Origin: Sulfurospirillum_A sp029027265
GTDB taxonomy: Bacteria > Campylobacterota > Campylobacteria > Campylobacterales > Sulfurospirillaceae
NCBI GenBank assembly: GCA_029027265.1
Contig: CP093061.1
Span: forward strand, 1,798,001-1,862,000
Length of the DNA: 64,000 nucleotides
Reading direction: 5' to 3'
Of the stretch, positions 28,363 to 37,013 are shown piece by piece. A model generated the notes under the pieces. That model worked only from the letters and a program-made list of their open reading frames with translations. It was not told the origin of the DNA and did no database searches. The position numbers and the translations under genes were made by a program. Numbering within the stretch: position 1 is the first letter of the stretch; the number at the start of each line of letters is the position of its first letter.

Positions 28363-29252
28363 GCACAGAAATACAAGGAGCTATGACAGCCCTTATAACA
28401 CCATTCAAAAATGGCAAATTAGATGAAGAAACTTATGCAAAACTAGTAAAAAGACAAATAAAAAATAAAATAGACGTTGTTGTTCCAGTAGGAACAACAG
28501 GAGAAAGTGCAACTCTAAGTCATGAAGAACACAGACGTTGCATAGAAATATCTGTCGATGTTTGTAAAGGAACTAACGTAAAAGTTATGGCAGGAGCAGG
28601 TAGTAATGCTACATGGGAAGCAATTAGTATTGCAGAGTTTGCACAAAAACATGGTGCTGATGGTATCCTTTCAGTTACACCATACTATAACAAGCCTATG
28701 CAAGAAGGACTTTACCAACACTATAAAGCATTGGCAAATGCTGTTGAAATTCCTGTACTTCTTTACAATGTACCAGGCCGTACTGCATGTGACTTGCTTC
28801 CAGAAACTATATACAGATTATTTAATAACTGCTCAAATATATTTGGTGTTAAAGAAGCAACTGGTTCTATAGAAAGATGTGTAGATTTGTTAGCACATGA
28901 ACCAAAGCTAAGCGTGATTAGTGGTGATGATGCTATAAACTACCCTATTCTTTCAAATGGTGGAAGTGGTGTAATATCTGTTACATCAAACTTAATGCCA
29001 AATAAGATAGCTGATTTAACTCACGCTGCTATGGACGGTGATTATCATGAAGCTAAAAGAATCAATGACAAACTTTATACTATGAATAAAATTCTTTTTT
29101 GTGAAAGTAATCCAATACCAATAAAAGCAGCAATGCATATAGCTGGATTACTTGATACCTTAGAGTATAGACTTCCTCTAACTGCACCAAGTAAAGCAAA
29201 TATGAAAAAGATTGAAGAAGTTATAAAACAATATGATATAAAGGGATTTTAA
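28359..29252 (+). CDS. dapA: 4-hydroxy-tetrahydrodipicolinate synthase
   Basis: Condenses pyruvate with aspartate semialdehyde in lysine and diaminopimelate synthesis. The 297-residue TIM barrel shows VPVGTTGESATLSHEEH, the tyrosine of the proton relay in YNVPGRT, and the Schiff-base Lys in FGVKEATG. It overlaps the protease gene upstream and lies two bases before the FabL-like gene. Confidence 0.97.
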   Translation: MSTEIQGAMTALITPFKNGKLDEETYAKLVKRQIKNKIDVVVPVGTTGESATLSHEEHRRCIEISVDVCKGTNVKVMAGAGSNATWEAISIAEFAQKHGADGILSVTPYYNKPMQEGLYQHYKALANAVEIPVLLYNVPGRTACDLLPETIYRLFNNCSNIFGVKEATGSIERCVDLLAHEPKLSVISGDDAINYPILSNGGSGVISVTSNLMPNKIADLTHAAMDGDYHEAKRINDKLYTMNKILFCESNPIPIKAAMHIAGLLDTLEYRLPLTAPSKANMKKIEEVIKQYDIKGF

Positions 29253-29254
29253 AA

Positions 29255-30043
29255 ATGGGTTATAGTGAAATGAAAGGCAAAACACTTGTTGTGAGTGGAG
29301 GAACTAGAGGAATAGGAAAAGCAATTGTTTATGACTTTGCAAAACAAGGTGTTAATATAGCTTTTACATATAACTCAAATAAAGAAATGGCTGAAAATCA
29401 AGTAAAAGATTTAGAAGAAAATTATGGTGTAAAAGCAAGAACTTATCCTTTGAATATTTTAGAGCCTGAAACATATAAAGACCTATTTAAACTTATAGAC
29501 GAAGATTTTGATGAGATTAATTACTTTATATCAAATGCAATTATTTCTGGTCGTCCTGTTGTTGGTGGATATACAAAATATATGAAACTAAAACCAAGAG
29601 GAATCAATAACATCTTTACTGCAACTGTAAATGCATTTGTAGTTGGTTCTCAAGAAGCAGCAAAACGTATGCAAAAAGTAGGAGGAGGAAGTATTATTTC
29701 TATCTCTTCCACTGGAAACTTACAATACATAAAGCACTATGCAGGTCATGGAACAGCAAAAGCAGCAGTTGAAGCTATGGCTAGATATGCAGCAGCTGAA
29801 CTTGGTGAGTTTAACATAAGAGTAAATGTAGTTAGTGGAGGTCCTATTGAGACTGATGCACTTAGAGCATTTACAAACTATGAAGAGGTCAAAGATAAAA
29901 CAGCTGCACTTTCACCATTGAACCGCATGGGACAACCAAATGACGTAGCTGGTGCTTGTCTTTTTGTATGTTCAGAAAAAGCGAGTTGGATGACAGGTCA
30001 CACGCTTCTAATTGATGGAGGAACTACATTTCAAACATGTTAA
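29255..30043 (+). CDS. SDR-family enoyl-ACP reductase, FabL-like
   Basis: A 262-residue short-chain dehydrogenase/reductase. The nucleotide motif is VSGGTRGIGKAIV. The active site reads SSTGNLQYIKHYAGHGTAK: the Tyr and Lys are six residues apart (Y-x6-K), as in FabI/FabL enoyl-ACP reductases, rather than the Y-x3-K of classical SDRs. The best inference is an NADPH-dependent FabL-type reductase for fatty acid elongation. Helicobacter has a homologue in the same place, often labelled 7-alpha-hydroxysteroid dehydrogenase, which I consider less likely. It overlaps pgsA by seven bases. Confidence 0.75.
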   Translation: MGYSEMKGKTLVVSGGTRGIGKAIVYDFAKQGVNIAFTYNSNKEMAENQVKDLEENYGVKARTYPLNILEPETYKDLFKLIDEDFDEINYFISNAIISGRPVVGGYTKYMKLKPRGINNIFTATVNAFVVGSQEAAKRMQKVGGGSIISISSTGNLQYIKHYAGHGTAKAAVEAMARYAAAELGEFNIRVNVVSGGPIETDALRAFTNYEEVKDKTAALSPLNRMGQPNDVAGACLFVCSEKASWMTGHTLLIDGGTTFQTC

Positions 30044-30579
30044 ATCTACCTAATTTTTTAGCTCTAAGTAGAATTCTACTTGCACCACTCATGTTATGGT
30101 TTCTAGTTGGTAGAGATAGCTCTATCTTTGAAGGTATCCATGTAAGTTGGCTAGATTACAGTGCTGCTTTGATTTTTGTCATAGCTAGTGTTACAGATGG
30201 TTTTGATGGTTTTATAGCTCGTGCTTGGAACCAACAAACAACACTTGGGGCAATTCTTGACCCTCTTGCAGATAAAATGCTTATGCTTAGTGCTTTTTTG
30301 GGTCTCATGGTTATTGACCGTGCCAATGTTTGGGCAGTATATCTTATACTTACTCGTGAATTTTTCATAACAGGAATACGCGTGGCAGCTGCAAGTAAAG
30401 GTCTTGATATCAAAGCCTCTATTTGGGGGAAAATAAAGACTCTACTACAAATGTTTGCTATAGGTTTTGCTACTATGAACTGGCCTTATGCTCAACTACT
30501 TATGTGGCTTGCAGTTGGCATGACACTCTACTCAGGATTTGAATATATCATGAGCTATGCAAAAAAGGCAAATAAATAA
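30037..30579 (+). CDS. pgsA: CDP-diacylglycerol--glycerol-3-phosphate 3-phosphatidyltransferase
   Basis: Makes phosphatidylglycerol phosphate for anionic phospholipids. The 180-residue membrane protein contains the full CDP-alcohol phosphotransferase motif D-x2-DG-x2-AR-x8-G-x3-D-x3-D, seen as DGFDGFIAR followed by GAILDPLADK. Several membrane helices surround it. The N-terminus overlaps the FabL-like gene, and rseP starts at its last base. Confidence 0.95.
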   Translation: MLNLPNFLALSRILLAPLMLWFLVGRDSSIFEGIHVSWLDYSAALIFVIASVTDGFDGFIARAWNQQTTLGAILDPLADKMLMLSAFLGLMVIDRANVWAVYLILTREFFITGIRVAAASKGLDIKASIWGKIKTLLQMFAIGFATMNWPYAQLLMWLAVGMTLYSGFEYIMSYAKKANK

Positions 30580-31637
30580 TGGGTATGTTAACTTCACTTT
30601 TAGTACTATCGTTTTTAATATTTTTCCATGAACTTGGACATTTCTTAGCAGCACGTTTTTTTGGTGTACATGTAGAAGTTTTCAGCATAGGATTTGGTAA
30701 AAAAGTTTTTAGCAGAGTAATTGGTAAAACAGAATACCGCTTAGCAATGATTCCACTTGGTGGATTTGTACAGATGAAAGGTCAAGATGATAGTGACCCT
30801 ACAAAAGTAAGTAATGACTCAGATAGTTATAATACAAAAAAACCTTGGAAAAGGGTTATCATCCTTCTTGCAGGTCCATTTGCAAACTTTCTTTTAGCAT
30901 TTATACTCTATTTAGCTATCGCAAACATTGGTGTAACTAAACTTTCACCCATTATTGGGAATGTGGGAGTTGATACACCTGCACAAAAAATTGGACTTAT
31001 GAAAAATGATAAAGTCATAGAAATCAATGGCGAGCATGTACAAACCTGGGATGATTTAAGTAGACTGATAAAACAGAGCGATGGTCCTCTTTTAGTGAGT
31101 ATACAAAGAGGAAACAAGGTAAAAACACTTATGGTAACTCCTGATATAAAGGAGCTTAAAACTATATTTGGTGAACCTATAAAAAAAAGAATTATAGGTA
31201 TTTCTCCTAATGGTGAAACTCTTGTACTTAATTTAACTGCTGTTGAGACTCTTATTTTTGCTTATGATGAAACAATAAAAGCAACTACTTTGATAGTAAC
31301 TAGCCTACAAAAACTTGTTCAAGGTGTAATCCCTTTAAAAGAGTTAGGTGGCGTTGTAGCTATTGTTCAAGTCACGGCTCAAGCTAGTGAAGCTGGAATT
31401 ATTGCTCTTTTTGCTTTGACTGCGCTTATTTCTGTTAACTTGGGAGTTCTCAATCTTCTTCCTATTCCTGCTCTTGATGGTGGGCATATCATGTTTAATA
31501 TATATGAAATGATAACAAAAAGAGCTCCTAGTGAGAAAATTATTTATCGTATGACTGTTATTGGTTGGGTATTTTTACTCACCCTAATGACTTTTACCAT
31601 TTTTAACGATATATATAGACTTTTTGGAGGTTATTAA
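30579..31637 (+). CDS. rseP: RseP-type site-2 zinc metalloprotease
   Basis: An intramembrane protease that cuts anti-sigma factors or signal-peptide remnants within the inner membrane. The 352-residue product has the zinc motif HELGH at residues 17-21 in the first helix, one PDZ domain (about 115-185, GVDTPAQKIGLMKNDKVIEI), and the third zinc ligand in LPIPALDGGH near the C-terminal helices. The order pgsA-rseP in one tight run suggests an envelope-lipid operon. Confidence 0.95.
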   Translation: MGMLTSLLVLSFLIFFHELGHFLAARFFGVHVEVFSIGFGKKVFSRVIGKTEYRLAMIPLGGFVQMKGQDDSDPTKVSNDSDSYNTKKPWKRVIILLAGPFANFLLAFILYLAIANIGVTKLSPIIGNVGVDTPAQKIGLMKNDKVIEINGEHVQTWDDLSRLIKQSDGPLLVSIQRGNKVKTLMVTPDIKELKTIFGEPIKKRIIGISPNGETLVLNLTAVETLIFAYDETIKATTLIVTSLQKLVQGVIPLKELGGVVAIVQVTAQASEAGIIALFALTALISVNLGVLNLLPIPALDGGHIMFNIYEMITKRAPSEKIIYRMTVIGWVFLLTLMTFTIFNDIYRLFGGY

Positions 31638-32311
31638 TGGTTAGTTTATACGAAGAGAGATTTGATGAAGTTTTAACTAAGATAGAAAAAGTTAGGCTTG
31701 AAGTTAATCAACACCAAATCATAAAAATAATCGCGGTAAGTAAAAATGTAAACTCAATAGCCGTAGAAAATATGTATAACATAGGGCAGCGTGCTTTTGG
31801 AGAAAATCGAGTCCAAGATTACAAAACAAAAATAGAAATTCTTGAAGAGTTACCTTTAGAGTGGCACTTTATTGGTCGTCTTCAAACAAATAAAATAAAT
31901 GCTTTAATTGATTTAAACCCATCTCTGATGCACTCTTGTAGTTCTCTTAAAATGGCTTTAGAGATAGATAAACGTCTACAGGTAAAGGGTAAAACAATGA
32001 ATGTTTTACTTCAAATAAACAGTGCTTATGAAGAGCAAAAAGCAGGAGTAATGCCTGAAGATGCTTTGGATGTTTATGCTGAAATCATCTCTACATGTAA
32101 ACATATAAAACTCAAAGGTGTTATGAGCATAGGGGCTCACTCTGATGATAAAGCACAAGTACGAAAAAGTTTTAAAATTACTCATGATATTTTTAAAGAG
32201 TTAGAGACTAAAGGAGCAAAGTACTGTTCTATGGGTATGAGTCAAGATTATGAGCTTGCAGTAGAGTGTGGCTCAAATATGCTTCGCATAGGTAGTACTT
32301 TTTTTAAGTAA
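31637..32311 (+). CDS. YggS/ProSC-family pyridoxal-phosphate homeostasis protein
   Basis: A 224-residue single-domain PLP-binding protein, like the N-terminal barrel of alanine racemase. The PLP Lys is in IIAVSKNV; other conserved parts are AFGENRVQDYKTK, WHFIGRLQTNK and the phosphate-binding GSNMLRIGSTFF. It buffers free PLP and does not racemise. It begins at the last base of rseP, and its stop is four bases from the end of the convergent AlkD-like gene. It contains one TACATGTA octamer. Confidence 0.92.
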   Translation: MVSLYEERFDEVLTKIEKVRLEVNQHQIIKIIAVSKNVNSIAVENMYNIGQRAFGENRVQDYKTKIEILEELPLEWHFIGRLQTNKINALIDLNPSLMHSCSSLKMALEIDKRLQVKGKTMNVLLQINSAYEEQKAGVMPEDALDVYAEIISTCKHIKLKGVMSIGAHSDDKAQVRKSFKITHDIFKELETKGAKYCSMGMSQDYELAVECGSNMLRIGSTFFK

Positions 32312-32314
32312 CCT

Positions 32315-33385
32315 CTACATGTAAAGAAACTCTTTGTCTAAAAGGGTTTCTCCATTTACTATAATCTCCAATTTATGTTTTCCTTTATAGTATCTTCTTG
32401 TACTAATCGGTCTAAAAGAGTAGGTTTTTTCTACTTTTTTACTTTTTTGCTTATAAATACCTTCTGAAATTTTAAAAACCTTTTTTGAGTATTTATTATT
32501 TTGTCTTACAAAATGCAAAGCGTACTCAACCCTAAGTTTACCAAGATTTACTTTCGAATTAAGAGTAAAACTAAACAATAATTCTTTTTCAAACTCTACC
32601 TTATTTGTCATGGTAAAATCTTCTATTTTTAGACCCTCAAGTTTTTTAAAACCAAACATTTCTAGTGTATCTCTATCACTTGCCTTCAAAAGAGTTCTAC
32701 AACCATGCTTTAAAAGCTTATCTCTATTTTGATTTTGACCTATCCAACTTTTTGTTATTTCCTTAACAATATCTGGATTATCTTTTGAAATATCATTTAA
32801 ATTATTTGCTACGCTTCTTCTGACATATTCACTCTCATCATCTTTTAAAATATCAAGTATTTCTAACACTTCTTTTGGATTTTGTTTAAACTCAGGCAAA
32901 GCAATAGCCCAAGGGAGCCTAGGACGGCACCCTTCACTAGCTAATCTTCTTACATGTACATCATCTGAATTTGCCCAAACTTTCATACAAGCCATAGTAT
33001 CTTTTGGATATTTAACTATAAACCTACGTACAGCAAACTCAGAACTTGAATCTTTTGTAAAACACTCTAAAGCTTCCATAGATTTTTCAAAATCATCCAT
33101 ACCATACACTTCAACAAAATCTTGAAATACCATTTTTTCTAAACCCATATTCTCAGGTAATTTTGAAAAAACCATCTTTAGTATATATATTGCTTCAGCA
33201 TAATCACAAGGCAAAAACTCTCCCAAAACAGTAGATATATGTCTCATCCTCTCTTTGAGTTCTCTTCTCTCCCACAACATATCAAAAACTCTACATGTAA
33301 ACTCTTTTTTATTTACATGTAAGAGTTCATTACAGAGTAAATCTATATAATTTTTATTATATATATCTTTATATAACTCAGCCAT
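32315..33385 (-). CDS. AlkD-like DNA alkylation repair protein (HEAT repeats)
   Basis: A 356-residue helical repeat protein similar to AlkC/AlkD glycosylases that remove alkylated purines. HEAT-like units include FIVKYPKDTMACMKVWANSDDVHVRRLASEG and LKDDESEYVRRSVANNLNDIS. SEGCRPRLPWAIAL fits the conserved DNA-facing segment of this family. The C-terminal region (from about residue 255) is an added beta-rich domain. Enzyme activity is inferred from family only. It overlaps the BaiN-like gene by eight bases. Three octamers lie in its first half, two of them forming an inverted pair near the start. Confidence 0.78.
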   Translation of the reverse strand: MAELYKDIYNKNYIDLLCNELLHVNKKEFTCRVFDMLWERRELKERMRHISTVLGEFLPCDYAEAIYILKMVFSKLPENMGLEKMVFQDFVEVYGMDDFEKSMEALECFTKDSSSEFAVRRFIVKYPKDTMACMKVWANSDDVHVRRLASEGCRPRLPWAIALPEFKQNPKEVLEILDILKDDESEYVRRSVANNLNDISKDNPDIVKEITKSWIGQNQNRDKLLKHGCRTLLKASDRDTLEMFGFKKLEGLKIEDFTMTNKVEFEKELLFSFTLNSKVNLGKLRVEYALHFVRQNNKYSKKVFKISEGIYKQKSKKVEKTYSFRPISTRRYYKGKHKLEIIVNGETLLDKEFLYM

Positions 33386-34580
33386 TTTTCAACTGTCCTG
33401 CTAAATATCCACTAGAAAAACTCCACTGCAAATTATATCCACCACAAGGACCATCTAGGTCAACCACTTCCCCACAAAAGTACAAACCACACACCAATTT
33501 ACTTTGCATAGTTTTAGGGTTTATCTCTTTGAGACTTACCCCTCCTCTTGTAATCATAGCTTTTTCAAAACCATCATGACCATTTACATTTAAAGGCGTT
33601 TTTGCTAAAATTTTTATCAACTTATTTAGTTTTATTCCATCTACACTTTTGTATCTACATGTAGACTCAATTTCTACAATTTTTAACAACTCTTTTGCTA
33701 CTGATTGAGGTAGAAGCATACTTATGTTTTCAAGTATGCTTTTCTCACTATTTTCCTTTAAATGCAAACGAATATCTTCTTCATTTTTGCCATTTATCAT
33801 ACTTACATGAAGAGGTACCTCACCATACTTTTTTAGTAGTGGCGTTATCTCTCTCGAAAAATCTAAAACGACAGGACCTCGTATACCGTTTTTGGTAAAA
33901 ATCAAATCACCAACTGCTTTTAGTTTTTTGTATTTAGGAACATTAACTTGAATTAAAGCTTTAGCTATAGTATCTGCACGACAATTTGCAACCCACTTTT
34001 CCTTTACATGTAAAGGCATCATTGCAGGACTAAGCTCTGTTACTTTATGTCCATAGGCTTTAGCAAAGTCGTAACCATCACCATTGGCTCCTAATACAGG
34101 GTAACCTAAACCACCCGTTGCAATAACAATATTTTTAGCACTATATCCAGCTACAATGAAATTCTCTTTTTGTTCAATGCATTGAATATCTACAGAACAA
34201 ACAGTCTCTACATGTAAACGATTTAGTTCACTTTGCAAAGCACTAAGAACACTCCCAGAGTTATGAGAATCAGGAAAAACTCTAAAACCATCTAAGCAGT
34301 CTGTTTTAACTCCAATACTTGCAAAAAACTTTATAAGTGCTTGATTATTGAAAGCTAAAATAGCATCTCTCATAAAGAGACCATTTTTACCAAAACTGGA
34401 CATAAAATCTTCAAAATTAAGAGTATTTGTAAGGTTACATTTCCCTCCACCAGTTGCTTTTAGTTTTGCACCAATCTTTGGAAGTTTTTCTAAAAGTAGA
34501 ACCTTTTTACCAACTCTAGCTGATGTGATAGCACACATCATACCAGCAGCTCCAGCTCCAATAACTATGACATCATACAT
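33378..34580 (-). CDS. BaiN/HI0933-family NAD(P)/FAD-dependent oxidoreductase
   Basis: A flavoprotein of about 400 residues. The FAD motif is DVIVIGAGAAGMMCAI at the N-terminus, followed by ATGGGKCNLTN, ATGGLGYPVLGANGDG, and a C-terminal GPCGGYNLQWSFSSGYLAG. Family members are widespread but their substrates are poorly known. I start at the ATG at 34580 because MYDVIVIGAG matches the family; an in-frame GTG at 34613 would add 11 residues of unlikely sequence. It overlaps the end of the next gene by eight bases. Confidence 0.85.
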   Translation of the reverse strand: MYDVIVIGAGAAGMMCAITSARVGKKVLLLEKLPKIGAKLKATGGGKCNLTNTLNFEDFMSSFGKNGLFMRDAILAFNNQALIKFFASIGVKTDCLDGFRVFPDSHNSGSVLSALQSELNRLHVETVCSVDIQCIEQKENFIVAGYSAKNIVIATGGLGYPVLGANGDGYDFAKAYGHKVTELSPAMMPLHVKEKWVANCRADTIAKALIQVNVPKYKKLKAVGDLIFTKNGIRGPVVLDFSREITPLLKKYGEVPLHVSMINGKNEEDIRLHLKENSEKSILENISMLLPQSVAKELLKIVEIESTCRYKSVDGIKLNKLIKILAKTPLNVNGHDGFEKAMITRGGVSLKEINPKTMQSKLVCGLYFCGEVVDLDGPCGGYNLQWSFSSGYLAGQLKNG

Positions 34581-35136
34581 ACAAAAATCGTGCATAAACC
34601 GAAAGGTATACACCCATAATCTCTTTTAATTTATCTGCTAGCAATTCTTTCTCTTCTTTGTTAAAAATAATCTCTATGAGCTCTGTATGTACGCTGCTTG
34701 CAAACTCTATAAAAACTTCTGGTTCTTTTACATCATCTTTTGTATACATATAAAAGAGTTCTAATGCTCTTGTAAGCCCAAATATATAAGAAGTTATACA
34801 CCTATGTATACTAGTTTCTACTTTGTCAAAATCTTCTTTTTTCTTTTTGAAATTAGTTGTAATTATTGTCTGAAGAAGTTGCTCTTTTGCCTCTCTTATT
34901 TCACTATTCATGTTCTCTTGAAGTATTTTATCTAAAAGTTTTAGTCCATTTTCAAAGCTTAAAGCAATATTTATTTTACTTCTACTTGCTAAAACATTTA
35001 AAGTTTTTATATCATACTTTGATGCTGTATATATATACTGTTCTTTAAAAAAGTCTAATATACATTTATAAAAATTTGCATTTTTTTCATCACTTTTTGC
35101 CAAAAATTCAATTAGGTAGTTTATATTTTTATTCAT
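34573..35136 (-). CDS. Helical protein of unknown function
   Basis: I do not recognise this 187-residue product. It is predicted almost all helical, charged and rich in Lys/Glu, with no signal peptide or membrane segment, and no catalytic motif stands out. It lies between the FMN split-barrel gene (22-base gap) and the BaiN-like gene (8-base overlap), so it is probably cotranscribed with them. Base composition and codon use match its neighbours. Confidence 0.75.
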   Translation of the reverse strand: MNKNINYLIEFLAKSDEKNANFYKCILDFFKEQYIYTASKYDIKTLNVLASRSKINIALSFENGLKLLDKILQENMNSEIREAKEQLLQTIITTNFKKKKEDFDKVETSIHRCITSYIFGLTRALELFYMYTKDDVKEPEVFIEFASSVHTELIEIIFNKEEKELLADKLKEIMGVYLSVYARFLYV

Positions 35137-35158
35137 AAGTGATTTTATCTAAAAAGCC

Positions 35159-35758
35159 TTAAGAACGAAACTCATTTATCAATTTTAATGTTTCTATATC
35201 TTTTTTAGTTCCTCTTTGTTTCAAATGAGTAGAAATTCTTTCATATCTTTCTTGATTAAAATTTTGTCCAAATTTAAATTTACATGTAGTGCTAGTTGGC
35301 ACAAGTTTAAAAAGTGCCGTTGCATTTATGATTTTTTCGTACATCTTATCATGCAAAGGTATGTATTTTCCTTCACTTTGAAGTTTTTTCATCAACTCAT
35401 TTAGAGCCTCTGCTTTTTCATCATACTCTTCGACTAGTTGAATTTCACCATCGATAATAACAGATTTAAACATATGAGTAGCAGGGCAAGCTGAATTATC
35501 AGTTGTACTAAAATATGAAGGAAGAACAGAGTATGACTCTACTACACTAAAAGAGGCAAAACTATTTTCTCTAATTAAATCAAGTTTTTTCCCTTTTTGT
35601 GCTCCATGAAAGTAAATATCACTCTTTAACTCTACAAAATTTAACGGTAAAGAGTATGGTTTATTATCACGACAAAGTGCTAAAGTGCCAAACTCTGCTT
35701 CATTTAAGATATTTTGTATAATCTCTTTATCAGTTATAGTAAATGCTTTTTTCATCAT
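35159..35758 (-). CDS. Pyridoxamine 5'-phosphate oxidase-family (FMN split-barrel) protein
   Basis: A 199-residue flavin split-barrel protein. The N-terminal barrel shows GTLALCRDNKPYSLPLNFVEL and IYFHGAQKGKKLDLIREN, as in NimA-type and other PNPOx-like proteins that bind FMN or heme. It lacks the full PdxH signature, so it is probably not the vitamin B6 oxidase itself. The C-terminal tail (about 165-199) is charged. One TACATGTA octamer lies near its end. Confidence 0.82.
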   Translation of the reverse strand: MMKKAFTITDKEIIQNILNEAEFGTLALCRDNKPYSLPLNFVELKSDIYFHGAQKGKKLDLIRENSFASFSVVESYSVLPSYFSTTDNSACPATHMFKSVIIDGEIQLVEEYDEKAEALNELMKKLQSEGKYIPLHDKMYEKIINATALFKLVPTSTTCKFKFGQNFNQERYERISTHLKQRGTKKDIETLKLINEFRS

Positions 35759-35794
35759 AAATCCTTTTAGTACTAGAAATATAGCATAAAAAGT

Positions 35795-35802
35795 GTTATA
35801 CT
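35795..35802 (+). promoter_or_regulatory. Candidate extended -10 promoter for marC
   Basis: G-T-TATACT, preceded by T, forms an extended -10 (TGnTATACT-like) about 20 bases before the marC ATG. AAAGGAG at 35812-35818 is a good ribosome binding site. The spacer is divergent to the split-barrel gene. Confidence 0.5.
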
Positions 35803-35822
35803 TCCGTTTTTAAAGGAGTATT

Positions 35823-36422
35823 ATGGCATTTTTTATCTCAGTATATATAAAATTATTTTTTATTATGACACCATTTTTTGTATTAAGTATGTTTTTGTCT
35901 ATGACAAAAAATTTAGAAGACACACATAGAAAGGCTATTGCTATCAAAGTAACACTAGCTATTGCAATCTCATCTATGATAATTTTACACTTTGGAAAGT
36001 ATATATTTGACCTATTTGGTATCACCCTAGATGCTTTTAGGATTGGTGCTGGAGCACTGTTGTTTTTAACGGCTGTTGATTTGATTAAAAAAGATGTCAA
36101 TGAAAACATAGGCTGTCCAACTGACATATCTAAGCATACTGTTGTTCCTTTAGCAATTCCTATAACAATAGGACCTGGTAGTATTGGTGTTCTTATGGTC
36201 ATGGGTGCAGAAATGAAAGATTTTACTACTATAGTAACAGGATCTTTTGCCCTTTTATGCTCAATCCTAACAATAGGCATACTTCTTTATTCATCAGGAC
36301 ATATGAAAAACTTTGCAAGAGGAACAGGTTTGATAGTTCTTAGTAAAATAACAGGATTGATAGTATCTGCACTCTCAGCACAGCTAATATTTACAGGAAT
36401 TAAAAACTTTTTGGAGTTATAA
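35823..36422 (+). CDS. MarC-family integral membrane protein
   Basis: A 199-residue inner-membrane protein with about six helices. MarC/SNARE-type features include FDLFGITLDAFRIGAGALLF and VPLAIPITIGPGSIG, the latter typical of the family. Despite the name, no antibiotic-resistance role has been shown for this family and the function is unknown. Single-gene unit with its own promoter; a hairpin follows the stop. Confidence 0.9.
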   Translation: MAFFISVYIKLFFIMTPFFVLSMFLSMTKNLEDTHRKAIAIKVTLAIAISSMIILHFGKYIFDLFGITLDAFRIGAGALLFLTAVDLIKKDVNENIGCPTDISKHTVVPLAIPITIGPGSIGVLMVMGAEMKDFTTIVTGSFALLCSILTIGILLYSSGHMKNFARGTGLIVLSKITGLIVSALSAQLIFTGIKNFLEL

Positions 36423-36440
36423 AGAGGTATTAAAACCTCT
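36423..36440. terminator. Hairpin between convergent marC and oorC
   Basis: AGAGGT and ACCTCT pair across an ATTAAA loop right after the marC stop, followed on the plus strand by CTATATATAATTT. The stem is only six pairs and the U-tract is mixed, so it may be a weak terminator for marC and possibly for the oor operon in the other direction. Confidence 0.45.
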
Positions 36441-36451
36441 CTATATATAAT

Positions 36452-37003
36452 TTAAGCTAACGCTTCTTTAGCATACTTTGCACCAAGCTCATATGCAACT
36501 TTATTTGCTTCATGAACTTTTGGTGGTACTTTTGAAAGCATCACTTCTTTTACTAGTTCAGGATCTAGTACTTTTGTCATTTCTACAGTAATAGAAAGTG
36601 CTACAACAGATTGTGTAATAACATTACCAACCTCTTCTTTAGCGATAGTAATAATAGGAATCTCAATGATTTTCCATTTCTTTCTATCTTCTTCACTTGC
36701 AGTTACAAGATTTGGTTCAACTACAATAATAGCCCCTGGTTTAACAGCATCTTTAAACTGATCAAAACTTATTTGTGCAGTTGCTATCATAAACTCAATT
36801 TCACCTACGTTTGCATAAGGAAAAAGAATTTCAGTTTCATCAAGAAGAATATCAACCTTAGTTGGTCCACCTCTTACTTGAGAAGTATAAGTTGAAGCTT
36901 TTACGCCATAACCACCCTCTTTTATTTTTGCAGCTGCTAAAATTTCACCAGCAAGGATAACACCTTGACCGCCAACACCAACAAATCTTAATTGTCTTCT
37001 CAT
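36452..37003 (-). CDS. oorC: 2-oxoglutarate:ferredoxin oxidoreductase, gamma subunit
   Basis: A 183-residue gamma subunit of the four-subunit enzyme that interconverts 2-oxoglutarate + CoA and succinyl-CoA + CO2 using ferredoxin. Features are RFVGVGGQGVILAGEILA at the N-terminus and YTSQVRGGPTKVDI. In an rTCA organism it runs as a carboxylase. Last gene of oorDABC, 10 bases after oorB. Length is normal for OorC. Confidence 0.95.
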   Translation of the reverse strand: MRRQLRFVGVGGQGVILAGEILAAAKIKEGGYGVKASTYTSQVRGGPTKVDILLDETEILFPYANVGEIEFMIATAQISFDQFKDAVKPGAIIVVEPNLVTASEEDRKKWKIIEIPIITIAKEEVGNVITQSVVALSITVEMTKVLDPELVKEVMLSKVPPKVHEANKVAYELGAKYAKEALA

Positions 37004-37013
37004 TTGACGCTCC

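Noticed and set aside
35810..36280. 156-codon minus-strand ORF over marC
   Set aside because: It is the mirror of a clear membrane protein gene, and its product has no coherent features.
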